64,000 nt of DNA from Serratia grimesii NBRC 13537 (GTDB lineage: Bacteria; Pseudomonadota; Gammaproteobacteria; Enterobacterales; Enterobacteriaceae). How positions within the stretch are numbered: position 1 is the first letter of the stretch; every line of letters begins with the position of its first letter. Below the pieces are notes generated by a model. The model ran no database searches, was not told the origin of the DNA, and saw only the letters and a program-made list of their open reading frames with translations. A program made the position numbers and the translations under genes. Positions 1 to 8,163 of the stretch are shown here, in pieces. The stretch lies in NCBI RefSeq assembly GCF_001590905.1, contig NZ_BCTT01000002.1:124001-188000 (forward strand), in the 5' to 3' direction.

Positions 1-239
1 AGCAAATCGTACACCCTGGCCGAGGTCAGTTGGTTTATCGTAGCTCCAATGGGCTAATCAACAATCCCGCCTGGAAAATCCAATTACAGAAGACCGGGTT
101 CACCGACGAAGCGGGCCATTGTCTGGTCATGCGGACACTGATCAAGGGGCAGCCGGTGGTAATGATCCTACTCGGTTCACAGCAACGTTACGGCCACTAT
201 AGCGATGCCATTCGCCTGAAAACCTGGCTGGAATCCTGA
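1..239 (+). CDS. pbpG: D-alanyl-D-alanine endopeptidase, C-terminal part (PbpG-like)
   Basis: Only the last 79 or so codons are inside the window and the 5' end is missing. The visible part contains the KTG box of penicillin-binding proteins (KTGFTDEAG), followed by the CLVM and PVVMILL strands typical of PBP7-type low-molecular-weight enzymes. This family is periplasmic and cuts D-Ala-meso-DAP cross-links in peptidoglycan. The SxxK and SxN boxes would lie upstream of the window. PBP7/PbpG is the best match from memory; another D-Ala-D-Ala carboxypeptidase of the S11 family is the alternative. Confidence 0.72.
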   Translation, partial: QIVHPGRGQLVYRSSNGLINNPAWKIQLQKTGFTDEAGHCLVMRTLIKGQPVVMILLGSQQRYGHYSDAIRLKTWLES

Positions 240-395
240 CCTGATACGGGCGCGTTCATTACGCGCCTCTTTACCGTTCTGCGCATATCTAAATCCGTTT
301 TTTATCAATGGAATATCCTATCCCCAATCAGTATTACGCCCGGGGCGTTCGGCATGATATTTGTCGTGGATAATTGATGATAAAGGAGCAGGAAA

Positions 396-1367
396 ATGGC
401 TTATGCCCTGAGCGTGTTGGAAAAAAGTCCGATAGCCGATGGAGAAAGCGCTGCACAAGCGCTTACACGCACGCTGCACCTGGCGCAGCAGGCTGAAATT
501 TGGGGTTACCGCCGTTTCTGGCTAGCAGAACATCACAACACCGTGCAACTTGCCTGCCCTTCGCCCGAAGTACTGATTGCCTATTTACTCGGGCAAACGT
601 CACAGATCCGCATCGGTTCCGGCGGCGTCATGCTGCAGCACTATAGTGCCTATAAAGTAGCGGAAAACTTCAATCTCTTGGCGACACTGGCGCCAGGCAG
701 AGTCGATCTGGGGGTGGGCAAAGCACCGGGTGGACTGCCACTCTCGACCCAAGCGCTACAGGCTGCTCACGACCAGCAGAATAAACCGGATTTTCCTCAA
801 CAACTCGCCCAGCTCAACGCTTATTTGAATGATGATGCGCAACCGGGCCTGAGCGCCACGCCGCAGCCGTCACAACCCGCACAGCGTTTTCTGCTGGGTG
901 CCAGCGAAGAAAGTGCCCAGTTGGCTGCCGAACACGGCTGGGCCTTTGTGTTTGCTGCTCACCTCAATGGCAATCAGGAGGACATTAAACGGGCGCTAGC
1001 ACATTACGCCACGCAAAGCGGCGGGCGCAAAGCCCTGCTGGCTGTCGCGGTGATCGTCGCCGATAGCGCCGAGCAGGCTAATGCACTGACGGCGGGGATC
1101 CAGCAATACCGTGTGCACGTCACCGGTGGTCAAAGCGTGACTGTCGGCAGCCTGGAACAGGCAGAGAGTTTTGTGCAACAAGCCGGCGCAACCGATTATC
1201 GCATTGAGCCCCGCGAAAGCCACATCTTGCGGGGCACCGCTCAGCAAGTACGCCAGCAGTTGGACCAATTGCACCAGCAATATGGTGTGGAAGAGTTTGT
1301 GATTGATACCCCCATAACCCAGCCCGCTGCCCGTCTGACCTCTTTACGGCTATTGGCGCAGGCTTGA
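396..1367 (+). CDS. Luciferase-like (LLM class) flavin-dependent oxidoreductase
   Basis: The 323-residue protein has the bacterial luciferase-like TIM-barrel signature: the WLAEHHN segment near residues 42-48, IRIGSGGVMLQHYSAYKVAENFNLLATLAPGRVDLGVGKAPGG near 70-115, and a C-terminal helical part. Related proteins (YhbW/MsuE-like group 1) use reduced FMN to oxidise small organic substrates in the cytoplasm. The ATG follows a strong AAAGGAGCAGG ribosome site. It stands alone between pbpG and the convergent MocR gene, so context gives no substrate. Confidence 0.82.
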   Translation: MAYALSVLEKSPIADGESAAQALTRTLHLAQQAEIWGYRRFWLAEHHNTVQLACPSPEVLIAYLLGQTSQIRIGSGGVMLQHYSAYKVAENFNLLATLAPGRVDLGVGKAPGGLPLSTQALQAAHDQQNKPDFPQQLAQLNAYLNDDAQPGLSATPQPSQPAQRFLLGASEESAQLAAEHGWAFVFAAHLNGNQEDIKRALAHYATQSGGRKALLAVAVIVADSAEQANALTAGIQQYRVHVTGGQSVTVGSLEQAESFVQQAGATDYRIEPRESHILRGTAQQVRQQLDQLHQQYGVEEFVIDTPITQPAARLTSLRLLAQA

Positions 1368-1379
1368 TTCTGGGATTAT

Positions 1380-2684
1380 TCAGTTAACCACGGTACCCGC
1401 ACCGATCGCGACAATCAGATCCTGCGCCAGCGTTTCCAGTTGTGTTGAGATCAGGTTAGCCAAACTAACACGGATCGCCGGGCCGCTTTTCAGGCGGAAC
1501 GGCTCACCACTTTGTACCAACCATCCGCGCTGCGCCATGATTTGACTGGCTGCGGCCTCTGAGCGTACCGGCAGCCAGATATGGACGCCTTCCCCCGGCG
1601 GCAAGGGAATGCCGCTCAACGTATGTAACCGTTCCGCCAATGCATCACGCCGTTGCTGATAGGCATGTTGCGCACGCACCAGTAAACCATCACGCTGCGC
1701 TTGTGCCCATAATTTAACGGCAATTTGCTGCAAGATATGGCTGACCCAACGCTCGCGAATGTATTGATCCGCACGCATCGCCTGCATCAGTTGCGGCTTG
1801 CCGCAGGCCAGCGCAATACGCAGATCCGGGCTGAGAAACTTACTCAAAGACAACACGTACAAACCGTTATCCTTGGCACATGGCAAATGCAAAGGCTGCT
1901 GTGACAACGGCCCCCAGAAATCATCAACGATCGCCAGACAAGCAGGATTTTTCGCTAAAAATTCACGCCAACTTTTGGCGCGTGCGGCGCTTAATGACAT
2001 GCCTGTCGGGTTCTGTGCTCGCGGCGTCAGTATCACCGCACACCCCTGCTTGCTGGCGTCTTTCTCCGGCAAGCAACATCCTTGAGCGTCTATCGGCAAA
2101 GGCAGCGGTTTGAGGCGAAGATGCCGCAACAGCGTCAGTAACGGCGGCCAGCATGGGTCTTCCACCCACACTGAGGCTCCCGGTGCCGCATGGCTACGCA
2201 GTGCCTTCTCAATAGCGTCAAGCGCGCCAGAAAACACCGACACCTCGCCTAACGATGCCCCTTGTTGGGATAACCATTCGCCAGCAAGTTGACACAACGC
2301 CGGCAAATCACCGCTAACGTCATAGCCATTCTGCTGTGGGAATGCATCATCTGCACTCAGCGACAGTACCGGTAACAGTGTGGCGTCCAGGTTGCCGCTG
2401 GCCAAATCACGCATGCCTTCAGGTACTTGACGAACATTGCGCACGGCCATTAATGGTTGCTCAAGCACTTGTGTCCCTGCCCGACCGCGGGTGGCGACCA
2501 AACCGGCATCTCGTAGCTTGGCATAGGCGCTGGCAACCGTATTGGGGTTCACCCCCAACTCACCGGCCAGTTGACGCACAGGTGGCAGTAAATCACCCGG
2601 TTGCAAATCACCCTGCTTTATCTGCGTGCTGAACTGTTCAGCAATCTGGACAGCACTGCCGCCTTTTGCATACAATGAACCCAT
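1380..2684 (-). CDS. ptsJ: MocR-type GntR/aminotransferase regulator, PtsJ-like
   Basis: The 434-residue protein has an N-terminal GntR winged helix (about residues 8-75: LPPVRQLAGELGVNPNTVASAYAKLRDAGLV). This is fused to a fold-type I aminotransferase domain with the PLP lysine in SLSKFLSPDLRIA and the VILTPRAQNPTG loop. Such MocR regulators bind PLP as effector. The sequence resembles Salmonella PtsJ, which controls pdxK. Here the gene is divergent, across 68 bp, from an operon ending in a PdxK-type kinase, which fits a B6-responsive local regulator. The symbol rests on similarity plus context. Confidence 0.78.
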   Translation of the reverse strand: MGSLYAKGGSAVQIAEQFSTQIKQGDLQPGDLLPPVRQLAGELGVNPNTVASAYAKLRDAGLVATRGRAGTQVLEQPLMAVRNVRQVPEGMRDLASGNLDATLLPVLSLSADDAFPQQNGYDVSGDLPALCQLAGEWLSQQGASLGEVSVFSGALDAIEKALRSHAAPGASVWVEDPCWPPLLTLLRHLRLKPLPLPIDAQGCCLPEKDASKQGCAVILTPRAQNPTGMSLSAARAKSWREFLAKNPACLAIVDDFWGPLSQQPLHLPCAKDNGLYVLSLSKFLSPDLRIALACGKPQLMQAMRADQYIRERWVSHILQQIAVKLWAQAQRDGLLVRAQHAYQQRRDALAERLHTLSGIPLPPGEGVHIWLPVRSEAAASQIMAQRGWLVQSGEPFRLKSGPAIRVSLANLISTQLETLAQDLIVAIGAGTVVN

Positions 2685-2705
2685 ACATAAAACCTTTTTG
2701 TATTA

Positions 2706-2732
2706 GTTCAAACAAGATTACCTGTTTCGAAC
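2706..2732. promoter_or_regulatory. Imperfect inverted repeat in the ptsJ/pdxK divergent promoter
   Basis: GTTCAAACA (2706-2714) and TGTTTCGAAC (2723-2732) form an inverted repeat with one extra base in the right arm. It lies in the 68-bp space between the MocR regulator and the divergent operon. This is the natural place for the regulator's operator; binding is inferred only from position and symmetry. Confidence 0.4.
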
Positions 2733-2752
2733 GGAAAAGTTAAGGGGTAAAG

Positions 2753-3007
2753 ATGGAAAAACATTACGTACTCGATATTCAACATGACGGGAAAGCTTTC
2801 GCCCGTTTACAGATGCTCACGCCTTGGGCGGAGACTCAACTGCAACAGGCGCAAGCGCTGTTTCCCACCGAACAGGGTTACCAGTTACAGATCAGCCAAG
2901 TCAAAGAGCGCCGGATAGTTTATCAAAGCGGTATCGGCGGCATCACAATTTTGGGCGACACCCTGGAACTTGAACCTTATCCCAACACCACAGAGGTACA
3001 ACAATGA
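2753..3007 (+). CDS. Hypothetical 84-residue protein, first gene of the pdxK operon
   Basis: I do not recognise this protein. It is 84 residues, has no signal peptide or membrane segment, is rich in Gln, and ends in an acidic tail (GDTLELEPYPNTTEVQQ). It is probably real: AAGGGG precedes the ATG, it is the first gene after the divergent promoter, and its stop overlaps the next start in an ATGA (3004-3007), which indicates translational coupling. A small partner of the amidotransferase or kinase is possible but unproven. Confidence 0.6.
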   Translation: MEKHYVLDIQHDGKAFARLQMLTPWAETQLQQAQALFPTEQGYQLQISQVKERRIVYQSGIGGITILGDTLELEPYPNTTEVQQ

Positions 3008-3720
3008 AGAAAGTGGTCGCTATCAGACATGTCAATTTCGAAAATCTCGGTATTTTAGGTTCACTGCTTTCATTACGTGGCTATCAGATTGATTATTACG
3101 ATGCCGGTCGTGACGATATCCGCGCCATCAATAATGAGGAAACCGATCTGTTGGTGGTGCTGGGCGGGCCGATCAGTGCCGCGCAACATTTTGCCGGCCA
3201 ACAACACTATGCGTTTCTCAATGACGAACTGGCACTGGTAACACAGCGGTTGCAGCAAAAACGGCCTACACTCGGCATCTGCCTTGGTGCACAAGTGATG
3301 GCTCAGGCCTTGGGGGCCGATGTCGTCTCGCTCGGTGTGAAAGAAATTGGCTTCGCCCCACTGACCTTAACGGCAAATGAAGACTCAGTGCTGGCATCGT
3401 TGGGCGCAACGCCAGTGCTGCACTGGCACGGTGACATGTTTATGATCCCTGAGGGGGCTACCTGTCTGGCAGGTACCGAGATTTGCCCTAATCAGGCGTT
3501 TGAATACCAGGATTTTGCCCTTGGGCTACAGTTTCATTTGGAAGCCGATCACCACGACATTGAGCGCTGGCTGGTAGGCCATGCCTGTGAGTTGGAGTTA
3601 GCGGGTATCCTTCCGCAACGTTTACGCCAACAGGCTGCTCGTTACGGCACAGAATTAGAACAGCGCGCTCGGCAGGTATTTGCACAGTGGCTGGATAAAA
3701 TTGAACCAAGGAAGTCCTAG
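3004..3720 (+). CDS. Class I glutamine amidotransferase (GMP synthase-like)
   Basis: This 238-residue stand-alone class I glutaminase domain carries the nucleophile elbow GICLGAQ (Cys near residue 97), the oxyanion segment VLGGPIS, the HWHGDMF strand, and the catalytic HLEAD His/Glu pair near residues 178-180. Proteins of this type liberate ammonia from glutamine for an amination partner that is often unknown. It overlaps the upstream small gene by 4 nt and the pdxK-like ATG follows its stop directly, so the three genes are one transcription unit. It is not a PdxT-like B6 synthase subunit by length or context. Salmonella YfeJ is a remote comparison. Confidence 0.83.
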   Translation: MKKVVAIRHVNFENLGILGSLLSLRGYQIDYYDAGRDDIRAINNEETDLLVVLGGPISAAQHFAGQQHYAFLNDELALVTQRLQQKRPTLGICLGAQVMAQALGADVVSLGVKEIGFAPLTLTANEDSVLASLGATPVLHWHGDMFMIPEGATCLAGTEICPNQAFEYQDFALGLQFHLEADHHDIERWLVGHACELELAGILPQRLRQQAARYGTELEQRARQVFAQWLDKIEPRKS

Positions 3721-4560
3721 ATGCATCAGATTTCTCAACTACAACCACCGCAGATTGATGTGATCAGCATTCAATCCCAGGTGGTGTACGGTAGCGTCGG
3801 CAACGGTATCGCTTACCGTACCTTACTGAAAAAAGGGCTGGAAGCATTACAGGTACCCAGCGTGCTGTTCGGTTGCCCGCCTTATTACGGTGCTCCCAGC
3901 GGCGGTGTCATTTCCGCAGAGTGGTTCCGTGGTTTCCTGGAAGATTTATTGACCCGCGGTGTGATGTTGCGCACCCGGGCCGTGATTGTTGGTTATCTTG
4001 GCGATGTCAGTCAGTGCCACATACTGGAAAGCTGGTTGCAGCGCGTGCGTGCTATCAATCCGCAGATAAAGATTTATATCGATCCAGTGATGGGCGATTA
4101 CGGTGAAGGCGTTTATGTCGATGAGCGCATCGTCGGTTGCTATCGTTCACCCTTTCTGGCATTAGCCAATGGCCTCACCCCTAACGGGTTTGAGCTAGAG
4201 CAGCTTTGCGGACACCCTTTGCTCAGCCGTGAGCAGACGCAGCATGCCGCAGAGGCATTGTTGAATGACACCACCGAGTGGGTGTTGGTAACCAGTGCAC
4301 CAGGCGTGGCAGAAAACGACGATGAAGTGGGGTTACTGTTGGTCAGCCGCCACGAAGTGCAAAGCTATACCCATCCTAAAATCCAGTCGAAGGTCAAAGG
4401 CACCGGGGATATGTTCACAGCATTGCTCGTCAGCCATTTGCTGCACGGTAAGAATCTCAACGACGCCATCGTTACCGCCAGTGGCGAGGTATGCGACGTG
4501 TTGGCAGAAGCGGAGCATTTTGGTTGGGAGGAAATTGGGAGTTTACGTGCCTTGAAATAG
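3721..4560 (+). CDS. pdxK: Pyridoxal/pyridoxine kinase PdxK
   Basis: The 279-residue ribokinase-fold kinase matches PdxK more closely than PdxY: VISIQSQVVYGSVGNGIA at residues 15-32, YIDPVMGDYGEGVYV near 120-135, TPNGFELEQLCG, and the anion-hole/catalytic KGTGDMFTALL near 222-232. It would phosphorylate pyridoxal, pyridoxine and pyridoxamine with ATP in the cytoplasm to salvage vitamin B6. It starts directly after the amidotransferase stop. Divergence from a PtsJ-like PLP-sensing regulator points to B6-dependent control. Confidence 0.88.
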   Translation: MHQISQLQPPQIDVISIQSQVVYGSVGNGIAYRTLLKKGLEALQVPSVLFGCPPYYGAPSGGVISAEWFRGFLEDLLTRGVMLRTRAVIVGYLGDVSQCHILESWLQRVRAINPQIKIYIDPVMGDYGEGVYVDERIVGCYRSPFLALANGLTPNGFELEQLCGHPLLSREQTQHAAEALLNDTTEWVLVTSAPGVAENDDEVGLLLVSRHEVQSYTHPKIQSKVKGTGDMFTALLVSHLLHGKNLNDAIVTASGEVCDVLAEAEHFGWEEIGSLRALK

Positions 4561-4571
4561 GCCGGGGTGAC

Positions 4572-4589
4572 GGGGCAGCCAGCTGCCCC
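4572..4589. terminator. GC-rich hairpin between convergent pdxK and ycgR
   Basis: GGGGCAGC (4572-4579) pairs with GCTGCCCC (4582-4589) around a 2-nt centre. It sits 11 nt after the pdxK stop and before the stop of convergent ycgR. There is no clear U tract on the plus strand, so termination is likely but not certain. Confidence 0.5.
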
Positions 4590-4599
4590 ACTCGTCTTC

Positions 4600-5313
4600 T
4601 TAACGCTTTTTCTTCTTATTGAAATCCAATTCGAACGCAAACACAGCACTCTGAATTTTTCTTTCCATTGCCAAACCCAATTTCATGAAACGGCATGACA
4701 AGCGTGAAAAACGCACCAATTGGTCGTCATCATCTAACTCTTGATCTTCATTGATCACCACCAGCTCCATATTGACCTTGAAGCTGCCATAGCTGCCAAG
4801 ATCCAATAACGCCTTTTTGAACTGGAACCCGGGCTGGAGGTTTTCCGGCAGTGGACCATCCACGCGCAAACCGACGCCACCAGCAGAGAGATCGTGGATC
4901 CTCAACTGGTACTCGCTGCCGTCGGCATATTCGCCACTGCAGAGAAATTCACGCCAGTGTGGGGTAGTCACGCGAAACTGACGACGGCGCTGGATGTACA
5001 CCAGTTCCTTCGGCAATTGAGTTGAACATGCATTAACGCCCTGATGATGGGTGGTTTCTGCCCGACCGACAGAGAACTCGATCTTCGCATCATGGCTTTC
5101 GATCACAATGGTACATTCGCCATCGACAACCGTCTCCGCCTCATCGCCACTGAACACGATATTATCCGGTCCGACACTCAGTAACAGACTCTGAAACTGT
5201 TGTCGCTCATTGACGACTCGCAGTGGCGTGCGCTGTTTACAAATTTCGCGCAAAATCGCCAGCACTTCAAAGCGCTCCTGCTTGATAAACAATCCGTTAT
5301 CATTTTGCTCCAC
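4600..5313 (-). CDS. ycgR: Flagellar brake protein YcgR
   Basis: The 237-residue protein has an N-terminal YcgR domain (about residues 8-105) and a C-terminal PilZ domain with the c-di-GMP motifs RRRQFRV (RxxxR, near 118-124) and HDLSAGGVG (D/NxSxxG, near 152-160). When bound to c-di-GMP, YcgR slows the flagellar motor through contacts with motor proteins. Length and motifs fit the enterobacterial family. It is monocistronic and convergent with pdxK. The C-terminus is unusually lysine rich (FNKKKKR). I found no convincing FliA promoter upstream. Confidence 0.92.
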   Translation of the reverse strand: MEQNDNGLFIKQERFEVLAILREICKQRTPLRVVNERQQFQSLLLSVGPDNIVFSGDEAETVVDGECTIVIESHDAKIEFSVGRAETTHHQGVNACSTQLPKELVYIQRRRQFRVTTPHWREFLCSGEYADGSEYQLRIHDLSAGGVGLRVDGPLPENLQPGFQFKKALLDLGSYGSFKVNMELVVINEDQELDDDDQLVRFSRLSCRFMKLGLAMERKIQSAVFAFELDFNKKKKR

Positions 5314-5387
5314 TCGTCGCTCCTGACTCTTCCCAATGACGATTTACACTTTCCTTACAGATATCATCACTGGGAATATTCCTAAAG

Positions 5388-6170
5388 TCAAATTTGCCAA
5401 CGATACCAAGCCTGTGGCAGCAGTCTGGCAAAGCGTTTTGCCCAGTCTTGCTGACCTTGTTGATCCGCAATCAGATCCTGGCGGATCTCAATGCCGACGT
5501 AGGGAAGCTGCCGCCGCTCGGCATGCACCGGCAAAGTGTAATCCGTGGCATCAGTCATGGCATAAGGTTCGTTGACGCCCACGTCCAAATCCCCTTCTTC
5601 TCGCAACAGCTCGGCCAACAGCAAGGCGAACTCCGGTTGGCGATTAAACAACAACCCCACTTGCCATGGTCGCGCATTCCCTTTAAATACCGGCGTAAAA
5701 CTGTGCATCGCAATAATCGCCGTCGGTAGCCCGGCACGTTGACGCGCGTCCAAGGTGTCGGCAATGGTTCGATGATAGGGCAGAAAAATCTCATGCTCGC
5801 GGGCTAAAGTTTGTTCAGCCTGTATACCGACATTGCCTGGGATCGGCGTCAACTCGGACACCTGAGGGATCGAGCTGGCGATACCGGGCGTACGATTACA
5901 GTCAATCACTAATCGTGAATAGCGCTGGTGAATCAGTGTGGTATCCAGTTGGCGGCTGAGATGACGTGAAACGTTTAGTGCGCCAATGTCCCAGCCGATA
6001 TGGCGGTCAATCTCCCCCGGTGGTAAGCCCAGATCCCCCAAACGTTGGGGTATTGCCTGACCTGCGTGATCGCACAGTAATAAAAAGGGTGCAACACCCT
6101 TTGCTGTTTCAACCGCCACAGCGGCGGGATCATCAACGGTTAATAAAGACGGGACAAACGACTGTGGCAT
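5388..6170 (-). CDS. N-formylglutamate amidohydrolase family protein
   Basis: The 260-residue protein matches the N-formylglutamate amidohydrolase family: LLLCDHAGQAIPQ near residues 31-43, HIGWDIGA near 57-64, RYSRLVIDCNR near 83-93, AIIAMHSFTPVFKG near 150-163 and PYVGIEIRQDLI near 224-235. These residues form the zinc site and binding pocket of deformylases that release formate from N-formylamino acids. No histidine-degradation genes flank it, so a role in Hut is not supported and the true substrate is open. Confidence 0.85.
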   Translation of the reverse strand: MPQSFVPSLLTVDDPAAVAVETAKGVAPFLLLCDHAGQAIPQRLGDLGLPPGEIDRHIGWDIGALNVSRHLSRQLDTTLIHQRYSRLVIDCNRTPGIASSIPQVSELTPIPGNVGIQAEQTLAREHEIFLPYHRTIADTLDARQRAGLPTAIIAMHSFTPVFKGNARPWQVGLLFNRQPEFALLLAELLREEGDLDVGVNEPYAMTDATDYTLPVHAERRQLPYVGIEIRQDLIADQQGQQDWAKRFARLLPQAWYRWQI

Positions 6171-6269
6171 GAAAGACTCCGACGCTGGAACAAAGCCTTA
6201 TCTTAGGCTATATCCCACCGCCGGCGCCAAGCCTCGGATTAGATCAAAAATGCATGAATGAGAAGCGAA

Positions 6270-7991
6270 TCAATCTATACATGCATCCTGTGGCTGATGT
6301 ACCGCAATGTAACGCTGGAAACGCGCCGGTTTAAGTCGGGTCAGATCGACCAGTACCAGGCCGTCAATGCAGTTGTTGAAAGCCGGATCAGTTCCGAAAT
6401 CAATAAATTGCACCCCGCCTGGCTCACATAGCTCGGTATATTGTTTATACAGCGTAGGTATCGAACAACCGATGTTGCTCAGCAGGCTTTTCAGCCTGAT
6501 CAGATCTTCCTGATAGTTATCGCCGGCAAACTGCGCCAACACCTGCGGCAACGAGGCAGGATAAGGCTGACGAGACTGCGCCAACGCATGATTAGGCGAG
6601 AAATACAGTCGATAGAAGGCAATCAACAGGTCACGCGCCGTCACTGGCATGCCACCGGAAATGGAAACCGGGCCAAACAGATAGCGGTACTGCGGATATT
6701 TTGCCAGGTAAGCGCCAATCCCCAGCCACAGGTAATCCAGCCCACGTTTGCCCCAATAGGCCGGCTGAATAAAGCTGCGGCCCAGTTCGATGCCTTGCGC
6801 CAGAATCGGTGCCATATCGCGGTCATAATGGAACAGGCTATTACTGTAAATGCTTTCCAGCCCTTTACGCTCTAACTGTTCGGCGGTAGGGATAAAGCGG
6901 TAAGCACCGACAATCTCCAACTCGTCCGCGTCCCACAACACCAGGTGGTAATAGTCGTCGTCATAGCTATCCAGGTCCCGACGACGTCCCGACCCTTCGC
7001 CAACAGCCCGGAAGGCGATTTCGCGCAGGCGGCCCAGTTCACGCAGAATAGGCGTACGAGCCTCATCCTGACGGCGATACAGGAAGATCTCTTTGCCGTC
7101 CGGCGTGACTCCTAACCGTTCACAGTTTGCCAGCGCCTTTTTCAGTTCCAACCGGTCTTCCGGCAAGGCGATCGGTGATTCACTGGCAAACAGTCCTTCT
7201 TTCCCCTGACCCAGTCGGTATACGTGACGACGGAAGCGTTCCGCCAGATCTTTAGCACTGGTATGCCCATCATGCCAGTTGGCGAACGGAATACGCCCGC
7301 CAACGCGGATTTTAATGCGTCCCCCTTGCTGTTGGAACATTTCCCGCACCAGCAAGAGTGTGGACAGAGGGCGATAAACCATCGACGTGAAATAAAACAG
7401 GTTGCTGTTACGCGCACTGATGTGAATTGGCACAATCGGCGCTCGCGCCTTAGCCGCCAGGCGCAAGAAACCGGTATGCCAGTGACCATCTCGTATGCCT
7501 TTCGGGCTCATGCGCGACACTTCGCCCGCGGGGAACAGGATCAACGCACCCTGCTTATCCAACTGGGCCTGCATGCCTTCAATTTGCTTACGGTTGGTCT
7601 TGTTACCCACGTTGTCCACCGGCACAAACAGGTTGCGCAGTGGTTCTATATAGGTCAACAGTTGGCTGGCGACCACCTTAACATCCGGGCGTACTGCCGC
7701 TACGGCACGCAGCAGCACCAGTCCGTCCAGCGAACCAATCGGGTGGTTGGCTACCAGCACCACCGGCCCCTGGCTCGGAATATTTTCCAGGTCACCATCG
7801 ACCAACTCACAACTGAGGTTAAAGTAGTCCACCACCTGCTCGATCAAATCCAGCCCCTTCAGGTGTGGATAGTCGGCGGCAAACTGTTTGAATTCTTTTT
7901 CGAAGAGTAAAGTTCTCAGCAGGCTACGCTGCCAGGCAGGGGTTTTGCGGTGTGGAAATGCATCATGCAACAGAGAGTCCAAGCTAAACAT
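6270..7991 (-). CDS. olsF: Bifunctional ornithine lipid synthase OlsF (acyltransferase fusion)
   Basis: The 573-residue fusion has two acyltransferase modules. The N-terminal PlsC/OlsA-like domain has the NHPIGSLDG catalytic motif (about residues 81-89) and the FPAGEVSR motif near 154-161. The C-terminal OlsB-like GNAT domain (about 280-560) includes VGAYRFIPT, ELGRSFIQPAYW and FGPVSISGGMPV. This arrangement matches OlsF of Serratia proteamaculans, which first N-acylates ornithine and then O-acylates lyso-ornithine lipid at the membrane. AGGAG lies just upstream of the ATG. Ornithine lipids often replace phospholipids under phosphate limitation; I saw no confident Pho box here. Confidence 0.88.
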   Translation of the reverse strand: MFSLDSLLHDAFPHRKTPAWQRSLLRTLLFEKEFKQFAADYPHLKGLDLIEQVVDYFNLSCELVDGDLENIPSQGPVVLVANHPIGSLDGLVLLRAVAAVRPDVKVVASQLLTYIEPLRNLFVPVDNVGNKTNRKQIEGMQAQLDKQGALILFPAGEVSRMSPKGIRDGHWHTGFLRLAAKARAPIVPIHISARNSNLFYFTSMVYRPLSTLLLVREMFQQQGGRIKIRVGGRIPFANWHDGHTSAKDLAERFRRHVYRLGQGKEGLFASESPIALPEDRLELKKALANCERLGVTPDGKEIFLYRRQDEARTPILRELGRLREIAFRAVGEGSGRRRDLDSYDDDYYHLVLWDADELEIVGAYRFIPTAEQLERKGLESIYSNSLFHYDRDMAPILAQGIELGRSFIQPAYWGKRGLDYLWLGIGAYLAKYPQYRYLFGPVSISGGMPVTARDLLIAFYRLYFSPNHALAQSRQPYPASLPQVLAQFAGDNYQEDLIRLKSLLSNIGCSIPTLYKQYTELCEPGGVQFIDFGTDPAFNNCIDGLVLVDLTRLKPARFQRYIAVHQPQDACID

Positions 7992-8163
7992 CGCGTTATC
8001 TCCTGGCTTAGTCGCTGCAAACTTAAGCCAGCGCTATGACCCTAACATGTCAGTATCATGACAAAAAAATGAAATCCCTCGACCTATCAGGTATAGCAAA
8101 TAATTGAAAACTTGGTGGCAACGGTGTGTACCGCGCCACCTGCGTCGCATTTTATGCCACTGT

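Noticed and set aside
5341-5400. Possible FliA (sigma-28) promoter for ycgR
   Set aside because: Only a weak resemblance to TAAA-N15-GCCGATAA was found on the minus strand, with too many mismatches in both boxes.
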